Of a stretch of DNA of 64,000 bases, positions 8,090 to 16,642 are shown piece after piece. The stretch is from positions 186,001 to 250,000 of the forward strand of contig NZ_BNAU01000003.1 of the NCBI RefSeq assembly GCF_014653945.1, written 5' to 3'. Origin of the DNA: Amycolatopsis deserti (GTDB lineage Bacteria; Actinomycetota; Actinomycetes; Mycobacteriales; Pseudonocardiaceae). Every line of letters begins with the position of its first letter. The stretch's first letter is position 1. A program made the position numbers and the translations under genes. Below the pieces are notes generated by a model. It had not been told where the DNA came from. It did not search any database and was given only the letters and a program-made list of their open reading frames with translations.

Positions 8090-8995
8090 GTGGAGCAGCG
8101 AGCAGGCCAACAGCCCGACGAGCCGCAGGAGGGCCCGGAGGCGCCGACCCCAGCCGGCGGGCTGCCCGCGGCCGGCGGCGGCTCAGCCGTGGAGCCGGCG
8201 CAGCCGCAGCTGGATCCGGAGCAACTGCGGCAATTCCAGCAGTTCCAGCAGTTCCAGGACTTCCTCCGCTACCAGGAGGCCCAGCGCCAGGGCAACGGCC
8301 AGCTGGTGCCCACCCAGAACGCCCCGGTGCAAAGCGCGCCCGGCTACACCCCACCGACGCAAGCCGGCCCCGGCGGCCCTCCCGTCCTTCCGCCGCCGTA
8401 CGGCCAACTCCAGCCCGCCCCCCAACCCGGCCCGAAGATCAGGGCACCGAAGTGGGCCAAACGCCTGGCGGGCAAGCTGCTGTCCGCCCTGCTGTTCCTG
8501 ATAGTCCTGATCGTGGCCGGCAAGCTGGCCTACAACCACTTCTTCCCGGAGGACGACCCGGATCTCCCGGCGTCCCAGACGGGGGGTGGCACTTACCACA
8601 CCAACGAGATCCTGTCCGTCAACCCCTACGAAGCGGCGCGGCAGGTCTACCAGCAGGTCGCGTACGGCCAGCCGGATCGGGCATGCGGTCTGTTCGAGAC
8701 CGCGACTCAGCAGAAGTTCGCCGCCGACCTACGGTACCCGGACTGCCGGGAAGCCGTCCTGGACCTGAAGAAACAGGTCACGAACATGACCGCGTACGCG
8801 GGTTCACTGCCCTTCGGCAGCAGCCAGCCGGTGCAGGGCACGGTCGTGCGGATCGATTCTTGCGCCTACCAGATCAGCGGCGGACCCGCGCTCGGCGTCT
8901 TCGTGGTCACGAAGGTGGGCGACCAGTGGTTGATCACCGGGCACGAACCCGGCCCGCGCACCTGCGCGGCTCCCGCCACGCCCACCAGCCGGTAA
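8090..8995 (+). CDS. Conserved membrane protein of unknown function, Gln/Pro-rich N-terminus
   Basis: Not recognised as a named family. About 301 aa from GTG 8090 (GTG 8087 is equally possible; neither has a strong ribosome site). Residues 1-110 are Pro/Gln/Gly-rich and disordered-looking, with a repeated '[11 protein letters not shown]' motif. A single transmembrane helix follows ('[19 protein letters not shown]', about residues 128-146), then an outside domain of about 145 residues with four cysteines that contains '[17 protein letters not shown]' and ends '[13 protein letters not shown]', reminiscent of small extracytoplasmic NTF2-like or DUF4878-like folds. It sits alone on the plus strand between rplJ and rplA. 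Possibly a cell-envelope protein. Confidence 0.75.
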   Translation: MEQRAGQQPDEPQEGPEAPTPAGGLPAAGGGSAVEPAQPQLDPEQLRQFQQFQQFQDFLRYQEAQRQGNGQLVPTQNAPVQSAPGYTPPTQAGPGGPPVLPPPYGQLQPAPQPGPKIRAPKWAKRLAGKLLSALLFLIVLIVAGKLAYNHFFPEDDPDLPASQTGGGTYHTNEILSVNPYEAARQVYQQVAYGQPDRACGLFETATQQKFAADLRYPDCREAVLDLKKQVTNMTAYAGSLPFGSSQPVQGTVVRIDSCAYQISGGPALGVFVVTKVGDQWLITGHEPGPRTCAAPATPTSR

Positions 8996-9000
8996 CGCGG

Positions 9001-9034
9001 AAGGGCCCCGGCGCAGCAGCGCCGGGGCCCTTCT
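9001..9034. terminator. Bidirectional terminator between 8995 and rplA
   Basis: Perfect inverted repeat with arms 9001-9014 and 9019-9032 around a 4-nt loop, ending AAGGGCC/GGCCCTTCT. It lies between two convergent genes (stop at 8995 on plus, stop at 9048 on minus) and can serve both. Confidence 0.8.
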
Positions 9035-9047
9035 CACAACTCAACCG

Positions 9048-9767
9048 TCAGGCGGTCGCTTCCTCCGCGAGGAGGTTGCGCGTCCGGGACGGGTCGACCG
9101 GGATGCCGCGTCCCATGGTGGTCGAGACGACCACCTTCTTGATGTAGCGGCCCTTCGCGGCGGACGGCTTCGCCCGGAGGATCTCGTCCAGGGCGGCCGC
9201 GTAGTTCTCCACCAGCTTCTCGGCGTCGAACGACGACTTGCCGATCACCAGGTGCAGGTTGGCCTGCTTGTCGACCCGGAAGTCGATCTTGCCGCCCTTG
9301 ATCTCGGTGACCGCCTTCGCCACGTCGGGCGTCACGGTGCCGCTCTTCGGGTTCGGCATCAGGCCACGCGGGCCCAGGATGCGGGCGATGCGCCCGACCT
9401 TCGCCATCTGGTCCGGCGTCGCGACAGCGGCGTCGAAGTCGAGCCAGCCACCCTGGATTCGCTCGATCAGGTCGTCGCTGCCGACGGCGTCCGCACCGGC
9501 GGCCTCGGCCTGCGCGGCCTTGTCGCCGACGGCGAACGCGATGACGCGGACGGTCTTACCGGTACCGTGCGGCAGGTTCACGGTGCCGCGGACCATCTGG
9601 TCGGCCTTGCGGGGGTCGACGCCGAGGCGCATCGCGACCTCGACCGTCTCGTCCATCTTGGACTTGGAGAGCTCCTTCGCCAGCTTGACGGCCTCGAGCG
9701 GGGCGTAGAGCCGCTCGCGGTCGATCTGCTCAGCGGTCTGGCGGTAAGCCTTGCTGCGCTTTGCCAT
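9048..9767 (-). CDS. rplA: 50S ribosomal protein L1
   Basis: L1 stalk protein, 239 aa, normal length. Family motifs include '[15 protein letters not shown]' and '[17 protein letters not shown]', the 23S rRNA-binding loop. It follows rplK by 77 nt in the classical L11 operon. L1 often represses its own operon in bacteria; no specific leader structure was identified here. Confidence 0.98.
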   Translation of the reverse strand: MAKRSKAYRQTAEQIDRERLYAPLEAVKLAKELSKSKMDETVEVAMRLGVDPRKADQMVRGTVNLPHGTGKTVRVIAFAVGDKAAQAEAAGADAVGSDDLIERIQGGWLDFDAAVATPDQMAKVGRIARILGPRGLMPNPKSGTVTPDVAKAVTEIKGGKIDFRVDKQANLHLVIGKSSFDAEKLVENYAAALDEILRAKPSAAKGRYIKKVVVSTTMGRGIPVDPSRTRNLLAEEATA

Positions 9768-9844
9768 GTCTGTCCTTAGCTAGAAAGTGGATCAGTTGTG
9801 GTACGAGCCAGCGCCTGGCTCTCCCACGTCCGGGAAACCCGGAA

Positions 9845-10276
9845 TTACTCGACCGTGATGCCCATCGAACGAGCGGTGCCGGCGATGATCTTCGCCGCCT
9901 GCTCGACGTCGTTGGCGTTCAGGTCCGACTTCTTGGTCTCGGCGATCTCGCGCACCTGGTCCCAGGTCACCTTGGCGACCTTGGTCTTGTGCGGCTCGGC
10001 CGAGCCCTTGTCGATGCCCGCGGCCTTCAGCAGCAGCTTCGCGGCCGGCGGCGTCTTCAGCTTGAAGTCGAACGACCGGTCTTCGTACACGGAGATCTCG
10101 ACCGGCACCACGTTGCCGCGCTGCGACTCGGTCGCGGCGTTGTAGGCCTTGCAGAACTCCATGATGTTGACGCCGTGCTGACCCAGCGCGGGGCCGACCG
10201 GCGGAGCCGGGTTCGCGGCACCCGCCTGAATCTGCAGCTTGATGATCGCTGCAAGCTTCTTCTTCTTGGGTGGCAT
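9845..10276 (-). CDS. rplK: 50S ribosomal protein L11
   Basis: L11, 143 aa, of the GTPase-associated centre. N-terminal Pro/Gly-rich segment '[19 protein letters not shown]' and the C-terminal 23S-binding '[11 protein letters not shown]' are both intact. It sits 77 nt after nusG and before rplA, the usual order. Confidence 0.98.
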   Translation of the reverse strand: MPPKKKKLAAIIKLQIQAGAANPAPPVGPALGQHGVNIMEFCKAYNAATESQRGNVVPVEISVYEDRSFDFKLKTPPAAKLLLKAAGIDKGSAEPHKTKVAKVTWDQVREIAETKKSDLNANDVEQAAKIIAGTARSMGITVE

Positions 10277-10353
10277 TCCTAGTTCCTATTCAGTACCGAG
10301 TACCCCACGCGCCTGCCTGCGCGCGAGGGCCAACGATCCAGTGTACTGGGTCG

Positions 10354-11695
<1,342 letters not shown>

Positions 11696-11728
11696 GACCA
11701 CTCCTCCGCTAAGGCACCTACATCGACG

Positions 11729-11801
<73 letters not shown>

Positions 11802-11979
11802 TCGAGCAACCGAGCCGCTCGCTGGACGCCCTTGACCCTCCCCGCATGCCCTGCGGGGTCAAGCGCCGGACGTTCCAAGTTCGGAAGTCTACGGCAAGCC
11901 CTTCCCGGGCCCGCAACCGAGGGGCCGCGAACGGCTCCCGCGTGCTTCTCGACACACCGGACGTGCGACGATGGGGGCC

Positions 11980-13206
11980 ATGAGCGCACCCGCAACCGTC
12001 ACCACTGGCTCCCGCATCTCGGCCCGCATCGCCGGCATCACGCCGTCGGCCACCCTCGCCGTGGACGCGAAGGCGAAGGAGCTGAAGGCGCAGGGCCGCC
12101 CGGTGATCGGCTTCGGTGCGGGGCAGCCGGACTTCCCCACCCCCGACTACGTCGTCGAGGCGGCCGCGAAGGCCGTCCACGACCGGACCAACCACGGTTA
12201 CACCGCGGCCGGCGGCCTGCCCGAGCTGAAGGAGGCCATCGCGGCGAAGACGCTGCGCGACTCCGGCTTCACCATCGAGCCCAGCCAGGTACTGGTCACC
12301 AACGGCGGCAAGCAGGCCGTCTACTCCGCGTTCGCCACGCTGTGCGACCCGGGCGACGAGGTCCTGCTGCTGGCGCCGTACTGGACCACCTACCCCGAGT
12401 CGATCAAGCTGGCCGGCGGCGTGCCGGTGCAGGTCACCGCGGACGAGTCGACCGGGTACCGGGTCACCGTCGAGCAGCTGGAGGCCGCGCGCACCGACCG
12501 CACCAAGGTGCTGCTGTTCAACTCGCCGTCCAACCCGACCGGCGCGGTGTACACGCGTGAGCAGATCGAGGCCATCGGCAAGTGGGCCTACGAGCACGGC
12601 ATCTGGGTGATCACCGACGAGATCTACGAGCACCTGACCTACGACGGCGCCGAGAACCACTCGATGCCGGTCGTGGTGCCCGAGCTGGCCGACCAGACGC
12701 TGATCCTCAACGGCGTCGCGAAGACCTACTCGATGACCGGCTGGCGGGTCGGCTGGATCGCCGGGCCCAAGGACGTGATCAAGGCCGCGACGGGCTACCA
12801 GTCGCACCTGTGCGGCAACGTGTCGAACGTCGCGCAGCGGGCCGCGCTGGCCGCCGTCGCGGGGCCGCTGGACGTGGTCGCCGAGATGCGCGCCGCGTTC
12901 GACGCGCGCCGGAAGAAGATCGTCTCGCTGCTGTCGGAGATCCCGGGCGTGACCTGCCCGACCCCGGAGGGCGCGTTCTACGCGTACCCGTCGTTCAAGG
13001 AGCTCCTGGGCAAGGAGATCCGCGGCGAGAAGCCGGCCGACACGCTGGAGCTGGCCGACCTGATGCTGCGCGAGGCCGACGTCGCCGCGGTGCCGGGCGA
13101 GGCGTTCGGGACGCCGGGCTACTTCCGGTTCTCCTACGCGCTGGCCGAGTCGGACCTGGTGGAGGGCGTCCAGCGGATCGCCGCCCTGCTGTCCGAGGCG
13201 AAGTAA
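11980..13206 (+). CDS. aspC: Pyridoxal-phosphate aspartate aminotransferase (class I)
   Basis: Class I/II aminotransferase, about 408 aa, fold type I. The PLP lysine is in '[16 protein letters not shown]', the ring-stacking region '[11 protein letters not shown]' and the '[10 protein letters not shown]' and '[11 protein letters not shown]' motifs are all intact, and the carboxylate-binding Arg is in 'GYFRFSYA'. It matches the aspartate aminotransferase subgroup Igamma found in actinobacteria and probably makes aspartate from oxaloacetate and glutamate; related enzymes act on prephenate or aromatic acids. ATG 11980 was chosen since a GGGGG run precedes it; ATG 11971 in frame is possible. Followed by a strong terminator. 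Confidence 0.92.
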   Translation: MSAPATVTTGSRISARIAGITPSATLAVDAKAKELKAQGRPVIGFGAGQPDFPTPDYVVEAAAKAVHDRTNHGYTAAGGLPELKEAIAAKTLRDSGFTIEPSQVLVTNGGKQAVYSAFATLCDPGDEVLLLAPYWTTYPESIKLAGGVPVQVTADESTGYRVTVEQLEAARTDRTKVLLFNSPSNPTGAVYTREQIEAIGKWAYEHGIWVITDEIYEHLTYDGAENHSMPVVVPELADQTLILNGVAKTYSMTGWRVGWIAGPKDVIKAATGYQSHLCGNVSNVAQRAALAAVAGPLDVVAEMRAAFDARRKKIVSLLSEIPGVTCPTPEGAFYAYPSFKELLGKEIRGEKPADTLELADLMLREADVAAVPGEAFGTPGYFRFSYALAESDLVEGVQRIAALLSEAK

Positions 13207-13220
13207 CTCGATCAGGTCAA

Positions 13221-13266
13221 CCGGAGCGCCACTTCCGCATGCCGGAAGTGGCGCTCCGGCGTTTTC
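13221..13266 (+). terminator. Rho-independent terminator after aspC
   Basis: Perfect 17-bp stem (13221-13237 with 13243-13259), 5-nt loop, followed by GTTTT at 13260-13265. Lies 15 nt after the aminotransferase stop. Confidence 0.88.
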
Positions 13267-13282
13267 GGGGTAGCCGGAGCGG

Positions 13283-14188
13283 GTGGGGAAGAAGGTACTG
13301 ATCGGGGTGGTGGTGGCCGCGCTCGTCGGCGCGGTGACGGCCGGCGTCCTGTACTGGCGCGCCGACCGGGGCGAGTCGGCCGAGCCGCCGAAACCGCCGG
13401 GCTCGGTGATCGGCCCGGGCACCGGGAGGTACGTCGCGCTGGGCGACTCCTACACGTCGGCGCCGCGCACCGGGGCGCCCGCGGGCACGCCGCCGGGATG
13501 CGCGCGCTCGGACAACAACTACCCGCACCTGGTCGCCGCCGAGCTGCGGCCGGTGTCGTTCGCCGACGTGAGCTGCGGCGGGGCGACCACCCAGCACCTG
13601 ACCGAGCCGCAGACCACACCGGACGGGGTGAACCCGCCGCAGCTGGACGCGGTCACCCCGGACACGACGCTGGTCACGCTCGGCATCGGGGGCAACGACG
13701 TCGGGCTGGTGAGCCTCGCGCGGGACTGCCTGACGACCAACCGCGCGGTGTCGCTGTGCAAGCCGCGGCTGACCGCGGGCGGACGGGACGAGCTGGCGGA
13801 GCGGATCGCCGCGACCGCGCCGAAGATCCGTGCCGCGCTGACCGATATCCACGAGCGGGCGCCGCGGGCGCAGGTGATCGTCGTGGGGTACCCGACGGCG
13901 CTGCCGGATGGCAACGGGTGCTGGCCGTTCCTGCCCATCGGGCCGGAGGACGTGGCCTACCTGCGGACGTCGCTGGCGCGGCTGAACACGATGCTGGCGA
14001 CCGAGGCGAAGGCGAACCAGGCCGGGTACGCGGACACGGCCACACCGTCCAAGGGGAAGGACATGTGCGCCAAGGCGCGGGTGAAGTGGGTCGAGGACGT
14101 GGTGCCGTCCTCACCGGCGATGGAGCTGCATCCCAATGCGGTTGGGGAGCGCGGGATGGCGGACGTGGTGCTGGATCTGGTGGATTGA
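13283..14188 (+). CDS. Secreted or membrane-anchored SGNH/GDSL hydrolase
   Basis: SGNH hydrolase, 301 aa. A basic start and hydrophobic helix (residues about 4-25, VLIGVVVAALVGAVTAGVLY) act as signal or anchor. Catalytic blocks: 'ALGDSYTSAP' (Ser), 'SCGGATTQHL' (Gly), 'GIGGNDVGLV' (Asn) and 'MELHPNAVGERGM' (Asp-less His block, SxxxHPN). Six cysteines could form the three disulfides known in Streptomyces SGNH lipases. Likely an extracellular esterase or lipase. GTG 13283 lies only 17 nt after the terminator tail with no clear ribosome site, so the promoter may overlap the terminator or the gene may be read weakly. Confidence 0.85.
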   Translation: MGKKVLIGVVVAALVGAVTAGVLYWRADRGESAEPPKPPGSVIGPGTGRYVALGDSYTSAPRTGAPAGTPPGCARSDNNYPHLVAAELRPVSFADVSCGGATTQHLTEPQTTPDGVNPPQLDAVTPDTTLVTLGIGGNDVGLVSLARDCLTTNRAVSLCKPRLTAGGRDELAERIAATAPKIRAALTDIHERAPRAQVIVVGYPTALPDGNGCWPFLPIGPEDVAYLRTSLARLNTMLATEAKANQAGYADTATPSKGKDMCAKARVKWVEDVVPSSPAMELHPNAVGERGMADVVLDLVD

Positions 14189-14253
14189 TCTGCGCTTGCC
14201 TGCCGGGCGGGGGCCGCCCGTTGGGCGGGCTCGTCGCCGTGTCGGGCGCCGGT

Positions 14254-14512
14254 TCAAAGATCAAGGGATGTCCTCGCCGGACGGGCAGGCTCCGGGATGA
14301 CGGGGACCGTTGTCGTCTCGCCTTGGGTGGGTGGTCGCTGTGTGGTCATCCCGTCGCCTTCCGGTTTGTGCATATCACCTTGAGCCAGGGCCGCAAGGTT
14401 GGCATGGTCGGCCGCCGGAGAGAGCCTGGGTTGCGGCCCTGGCTCAAGGTGATCGTTGCGGTGTCAGGCGACGGGATGACCACCCAGCTACCTTGGGGTC
14501 AAAGACCAAGGG
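14254..14512. repeat. Nested palindromic repeat bracketed by 14-bp direct repeats
   Basis: Non-coding stretch between two convergent genes. A perfect 17-bp pair (14343-14359 with 14466-14482) encloses a perfect 23-bp pair (14374-14396 with 14431-14453). The whole is flanked by near-identical direct repeats of the form TCAAAGAYCAAGGG at 14254-14267 and 14499-14512. No open frame with coding character is present. It may be a small non-autonomous element, a dispersed repeat family, or a long transcript-end structure. Confidence 0.7.
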
Positions 14513-14528
14513 CGCCGCGCTGTGCGCG

Positions 14529-14828
14529 TCAGTCGAGGTCGAAGGCCAGTCGGATGGCTTCGGTGAGTTCGCGTTCCTGGTCGGGCATCAGGTAGCCGAT
14601 CTGCTTGCCCAGCGCGGACTTCCGGATGGTCTGGATGTTGTCGCAGCTCACGACGCTGTCGTGGTCCAGGCCGTTGCGGCTGCCCACCCTCACCTCGGTG
14701 GACAGGCCGCGGATCGTGCTCGTGATCGGGGCGATCGTCACCCGGGTCAGGTGCGGGCGGATCAGCTCCCGCGTCAGCACCAGCACCGGCCGCACCTTGT
14801 CGAGCCGGGCCGTGTGGATCGGGCGCAT
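14529..14828 (-). CDS. MazF/PemK-type endoribonuclease toxin
   Basis: 99-aa MazF-like toxin, predicted to cut mRNA in a ribosome-independent way. Family features: 'DKVRPVLVLTRE' near the N-terminus, the 'VTIAPITSTIRGLSTEV' strand-loop with the conserved Thr-Ser/Arg area, and 'DSVVSCDNIQTIRKS', where MazF proteins carry 'D.iq.v.k..L'. Its ATG (14826-14828) overlaps the stop of the antitoxin by one base (TGATG), so it is translated with and after the antitoxin. Confidence 0.87.
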   Translation of the reverse strand: MRPIHTARLDKVRPVLVLTRELIRPHLTRVTIAPITSTIRGLSTEVRVGSRNGLDHDSVVSCDNIQTIRKSALGKQIGYLMPDQERELTEAIRLAFDLD

Positions 14829-15055
14829 CAGTCCAGGTCGTCCAAGGGGGCGGCGTGCTCCTCGATCCCGGCGAGATCGTCCGGCACGCCGCCCGTCAGC
14901 AGGGCGATGTCGCGCTCCGCGATCAGCCGCCGGCGTTCCCGCTCCAGGGCGCGGAACACCAGCTCGGCGCGGCTCGCGGCGCCACCCTCCTCCACCACGT
15001 GGTCGATGAAGGACACCAGGTCGTCGGGCAGACGAACGGCGATCTGCTTCGTCAT
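14828..15055 (-). CDS. Ribbon-helix-helix antitoxin of the MazF pair
   Basis: 75-aa antitoxin. The N-terminal 45 residues form a ribbon-helix-helix DNA-binding unit ('KQIAVRLPDDLVSFIDHVVE', 'ASRAELVFRALERE'); the acidic C-terminus ('EEHAAPLDDLD') is the expected toxin-binding tail. First gene of the pair. It is likely to repress its own promoter, which must lie in the short gap 15056-15087 or in the 3' end of hadB. Confidence 0.86.
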   Translation of the reverse strand: MTKQIAVRLPDDLVSFIDHVVEEGGAASRAELVFRALERERRRLIAERDIALLTGGVPDDLAGIEEHAAPLDDLD

Positions 15056-15087
15056 ACCAACACGGTACCAGTTTGGGATGCAACCCG

Positions 15088-15483
15088 TCAGCGGACGACG
15101 GCCTGAGCCTTCCCCAGCACGGTCTTGCCGTCGAACTTCGCGGTGATGTCCACCCGCGCCGAGCCGTCCTCGCGGACCTCGGCCACCTTGCCGGTGAACT
15201 CGACGTCCGCGCCCTCCGGCGAGACCACGACCGGCCGGGTGAAGCGGACGCTGTACTCGACCAGCTTCCCGGGGTCGCCGAGCCAGTCCGTCACGAGACG
15301 GCCGCCCAGGGCCATGGTCAGCATCCCGTGCGCGATCACGTCCGGGAGCCCGACCTCCTTGGCGAACCGCTCGTTCCAGTGGATCGGGTTGAAGTCCAGC
15401 GACGCACCCGCGTACCGGACCAACTGGTCGCGCGTGACGTGCACCCGCAGCGGCGGCAGCTCGGTGCCCTTCTCGTACGCCAT
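15088..15483 (-). CDS. hadB: (3R)-hydroxyacyl-ACP dehydratase subunit HadB-like
   Basis: Hot-dog fold MaoC-type dehydratase, 131 aa. The hydratase catalytic dyad is in 'DFNPIHWNERFAKEVGLP' and 'IAHGMLTMALGGR' (Asp and His of the R-hydratase motif). In mycobacteria HadB supplies the active site of the HadAB dehydratase of FAS-II. ATG 15483 overlaps the hadA stop by one base (TGATG). No hadC gene follows; a toxin-antitoxin pair does. Confidence 0.88.
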   Translation of the reverse strand: MAYEKGTELPPLRVHVTRDQLVRYAGASLDFNPIHWNERFAKEVGLPDVIAHGMLTMALGGRLVTDWLGDPGKLVEYSVRFTRPVVVSPEGADVEFTGKVAEVREDGSARVDITAKFDGKTVLGKAQAVVR

Positions 15484-15932
15484 CAGGCCCCCTCTCCCCG
15501 CACGACGAGCTGCGCCCGCGTCGTGCACACCAGCTGCCCGTCGGCGTCGACGACCTCGCCGCGCACGGTCAGGAAGTCGTTGCCGGCGCGGGCCATGATG
15601 TCCTCGACCGTCGTGGTGATGCGGAGCAGGTCACCCGCGTGCACCGGGCGCGTGTAGGTGAACGCCTGGTCGCCGTGCACCATCCGGCTGTAGTCCAGCC
15701 CGAGCTCGGGGTCGTCGGCGATCGCGTTGATCGCGTCGAGGTTGATCACCGTGAGGAAGGTGGGCGGCGCGATGACGTCCGGGTAGCCGGCCGCGCGGGC
15801 CGCCTCCGGGTCGGTGTAGAGCGGGCTGGCGTCGCCGATCGCGGCGGCGAACTCGCGGATCTTCTCGCGGCCGACTTCGTACGTGGAGTCCGGCGGATAC
15901 GTCCGCCCGACGAACGAGGGGTCCAAAGGCAC
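15483..15932 (-). CDS. hadA: (3R)-hydroxyacyl-ACP dehydratase subunit HadA-like
   Basis: Hot-dog protein of 149 aa with the FAS1-dehydratase region ('DASPLYTDPEAARAAGYPDV' and 'HGDQAFTYTRPVHAGDLLR'). HadA-type subunits lack the full catalytic dyad and bind the acyl chain while HadB does catalysis. The order rpmG, hadA, hadB is the same as in Mycobacterium. Function in Pseudonocardiaceae, which lack true mycolates, is probably in fatty acid elongation or a related step. Confidence 0.88.
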   Translation of the reverse strand: MPLDPSFVGRTYPPDSTYEVGREKIREFAAAIGDASPLYTDPEAARAAGYPDVIAPPTFLTVINLDAINAIADDPELGLDYSRMVHGDQAFTYTRPVHAGDLLRITTTVEDIMARAGNDFLTVRGEVVDADGQLVCTTRAQLVVRGEGA

Positions 15933-15972
15933 CCGAGCAGCCTACCCACCGGCCGTGCGCGCCCGGAAAGCA

Positions 15973-16006
15973 CGAAGGCCGCCCCGGCGAACCGGGGCGG
16001 CCTTCG
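15973..16006 (-). terminator. Hairpin between rpmG and hadA
   Basis: Stem of about 13 bp (AAGGCCGCCCCGG with CCGGGGCGGCCTT) around a short loop in the 94-bp gap after rpmG. On the minus strand it is followed by CGTGC rather than a T-run, so it may be a weak terminator or an mRNA-processing structure that separates rpmG from hadAB. Confidence 0.55.
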
Positions 16007-16026
16007 GCGGAACCTGGGTGCTGGCG

Positions 16027-16191
16027 TCAGCGGGTTTCCTTGTGAACCCGGTGCGTACCGCAGTTCGGGCAGAACTTCTTCATCTCCAGGCGATCCGGGT
16101 CGTTGCGCCGGTTCTTCTTGGTGATGTAGTTGCGGTGCTTGCAGACCTCGCACGCCAGCGTGATCTTCGGTCGCACGTCGGTGGCAGCCAC
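16027..16191 (-). CDS. rpmG: 50S ribosomal protein L33 (zinc-binding form)
   Basis: 54-aa L33. Four cysteines in two pairs ('CEVCKHRNY' and '[14 protein letters not shown]') mark the Zn-ribbon C+ type. GTG 16191 follows AGAAAGG by 7 nt; the frame continues to 16314 but without family sequence. Downstream of two tRNA genes and upstream of hadA, as in M. tuberculosis (rpmG2). Confidence 0.95.
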   Translation of the reverse strand: MAATDVRPKITLACEVCKHRNYITKKNRRNDPDRLEMKKFCPNCGTHRVHKETR

Positions 16192-16263
16192 AGCAAAGCC
16201 TTTCTCTACACAACGAAAACCCCCACAAGCGACCTGACCTCCCAAGTCGCCCCGGGTGGGGGT

Positions 16264-16309
16264 CCAGGGGGCTAGCCCCCTGGCGGGGGTCCGGGGGTCC
16301 GACCCCCGG
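16264..16309. repeat. Two adjacent GC-rich palindromes upstream of rpmG
   Basis: A perfect 20-bp palindrome (16264-16283, CCAGGGGG-CTAG-CCCCCTGG) and an inverted repeat with 9-bp arms (16291-16299 with 16301-16309). They lie between tRNA-Met and rpmG. No T-run follows, so tRNA processing or attenuation is more likely than simple rho-independent termination. Confidence 0.6.
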
Positions 16310-16367
16310 TGCAATGGCGAAGCGGATCAGGCTCACGCAGTCCGTGAGCATAGCCCGCCCATCCGCG

Positions 16368-16440
16368 TAGCGGTGGCCGGACTTGAACCGGCGACACAGC
16401 GATTATGAGCCGCTTGCTCTACCGACTGAGCTACACCGCC
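16368..16440 (-). tRNA. metT: tRNA-Met (CAT anticodon)
   Basis: Cloverleaf with acceptor GGCGGTG/CACCGCT (G-T closing pair), D-arm 'AGCTCAGTCGGTAGAGC', anticodon loop CTCATAA giving CAT, and T-arm 'GCCGGTTCAAGTCCGGC'. 73 nt, CCA not encoded. Whether elongator or another CAT tRNA is inferred from the acceptor, which lacks the initiator C-A mismatch; elongator is likely. Confidence 0.93.
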
Positions 16441-16493
16441 TTGACCGGCCGTCAGGCTCCCCCGCCGAAGCGGAAGCGGCCTGCTGACCACCG

Positions 16494-16566
16494 AGCCCCA
16501 ATACGGAATCGAACCGTAGACCTTCTCCTTACCATGGAGACGCTCTGCCGACTGAGCTATTGGGGC
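16494..16566 (-). tRNA. thrT: tRNA-Thr (GGT anticodon)
   Basis: Cloverleaf with acceptor GCCCCAA/TTGGGGC, D-arm 'AGCTCAGTCGGCAGAGC', anticodon stem TCTCC/GGAGA and loop ATGGTAA giving GGT, T-arm 'TACGGTTCGATTCCGTA'. 73 nt, CCA not encoded. thrT-metT-rpmG is a conserved actinobacterial order. Confidence 0.96.
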
Positions 16567-16642
16567 GAGTTCCAACGTCTGAACGTTGAAGCCTCGAAGA
16601 GATTACATCCCCCGCCGGACGGCCCGTGCAGGGGGGTCCCTT

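Noticed and set aside
16264..16309. Tandem hairpins considered as a rho-independent terminator
   Set aside because: No T-run follows on either strand; kept only as a repeat or processing structure.
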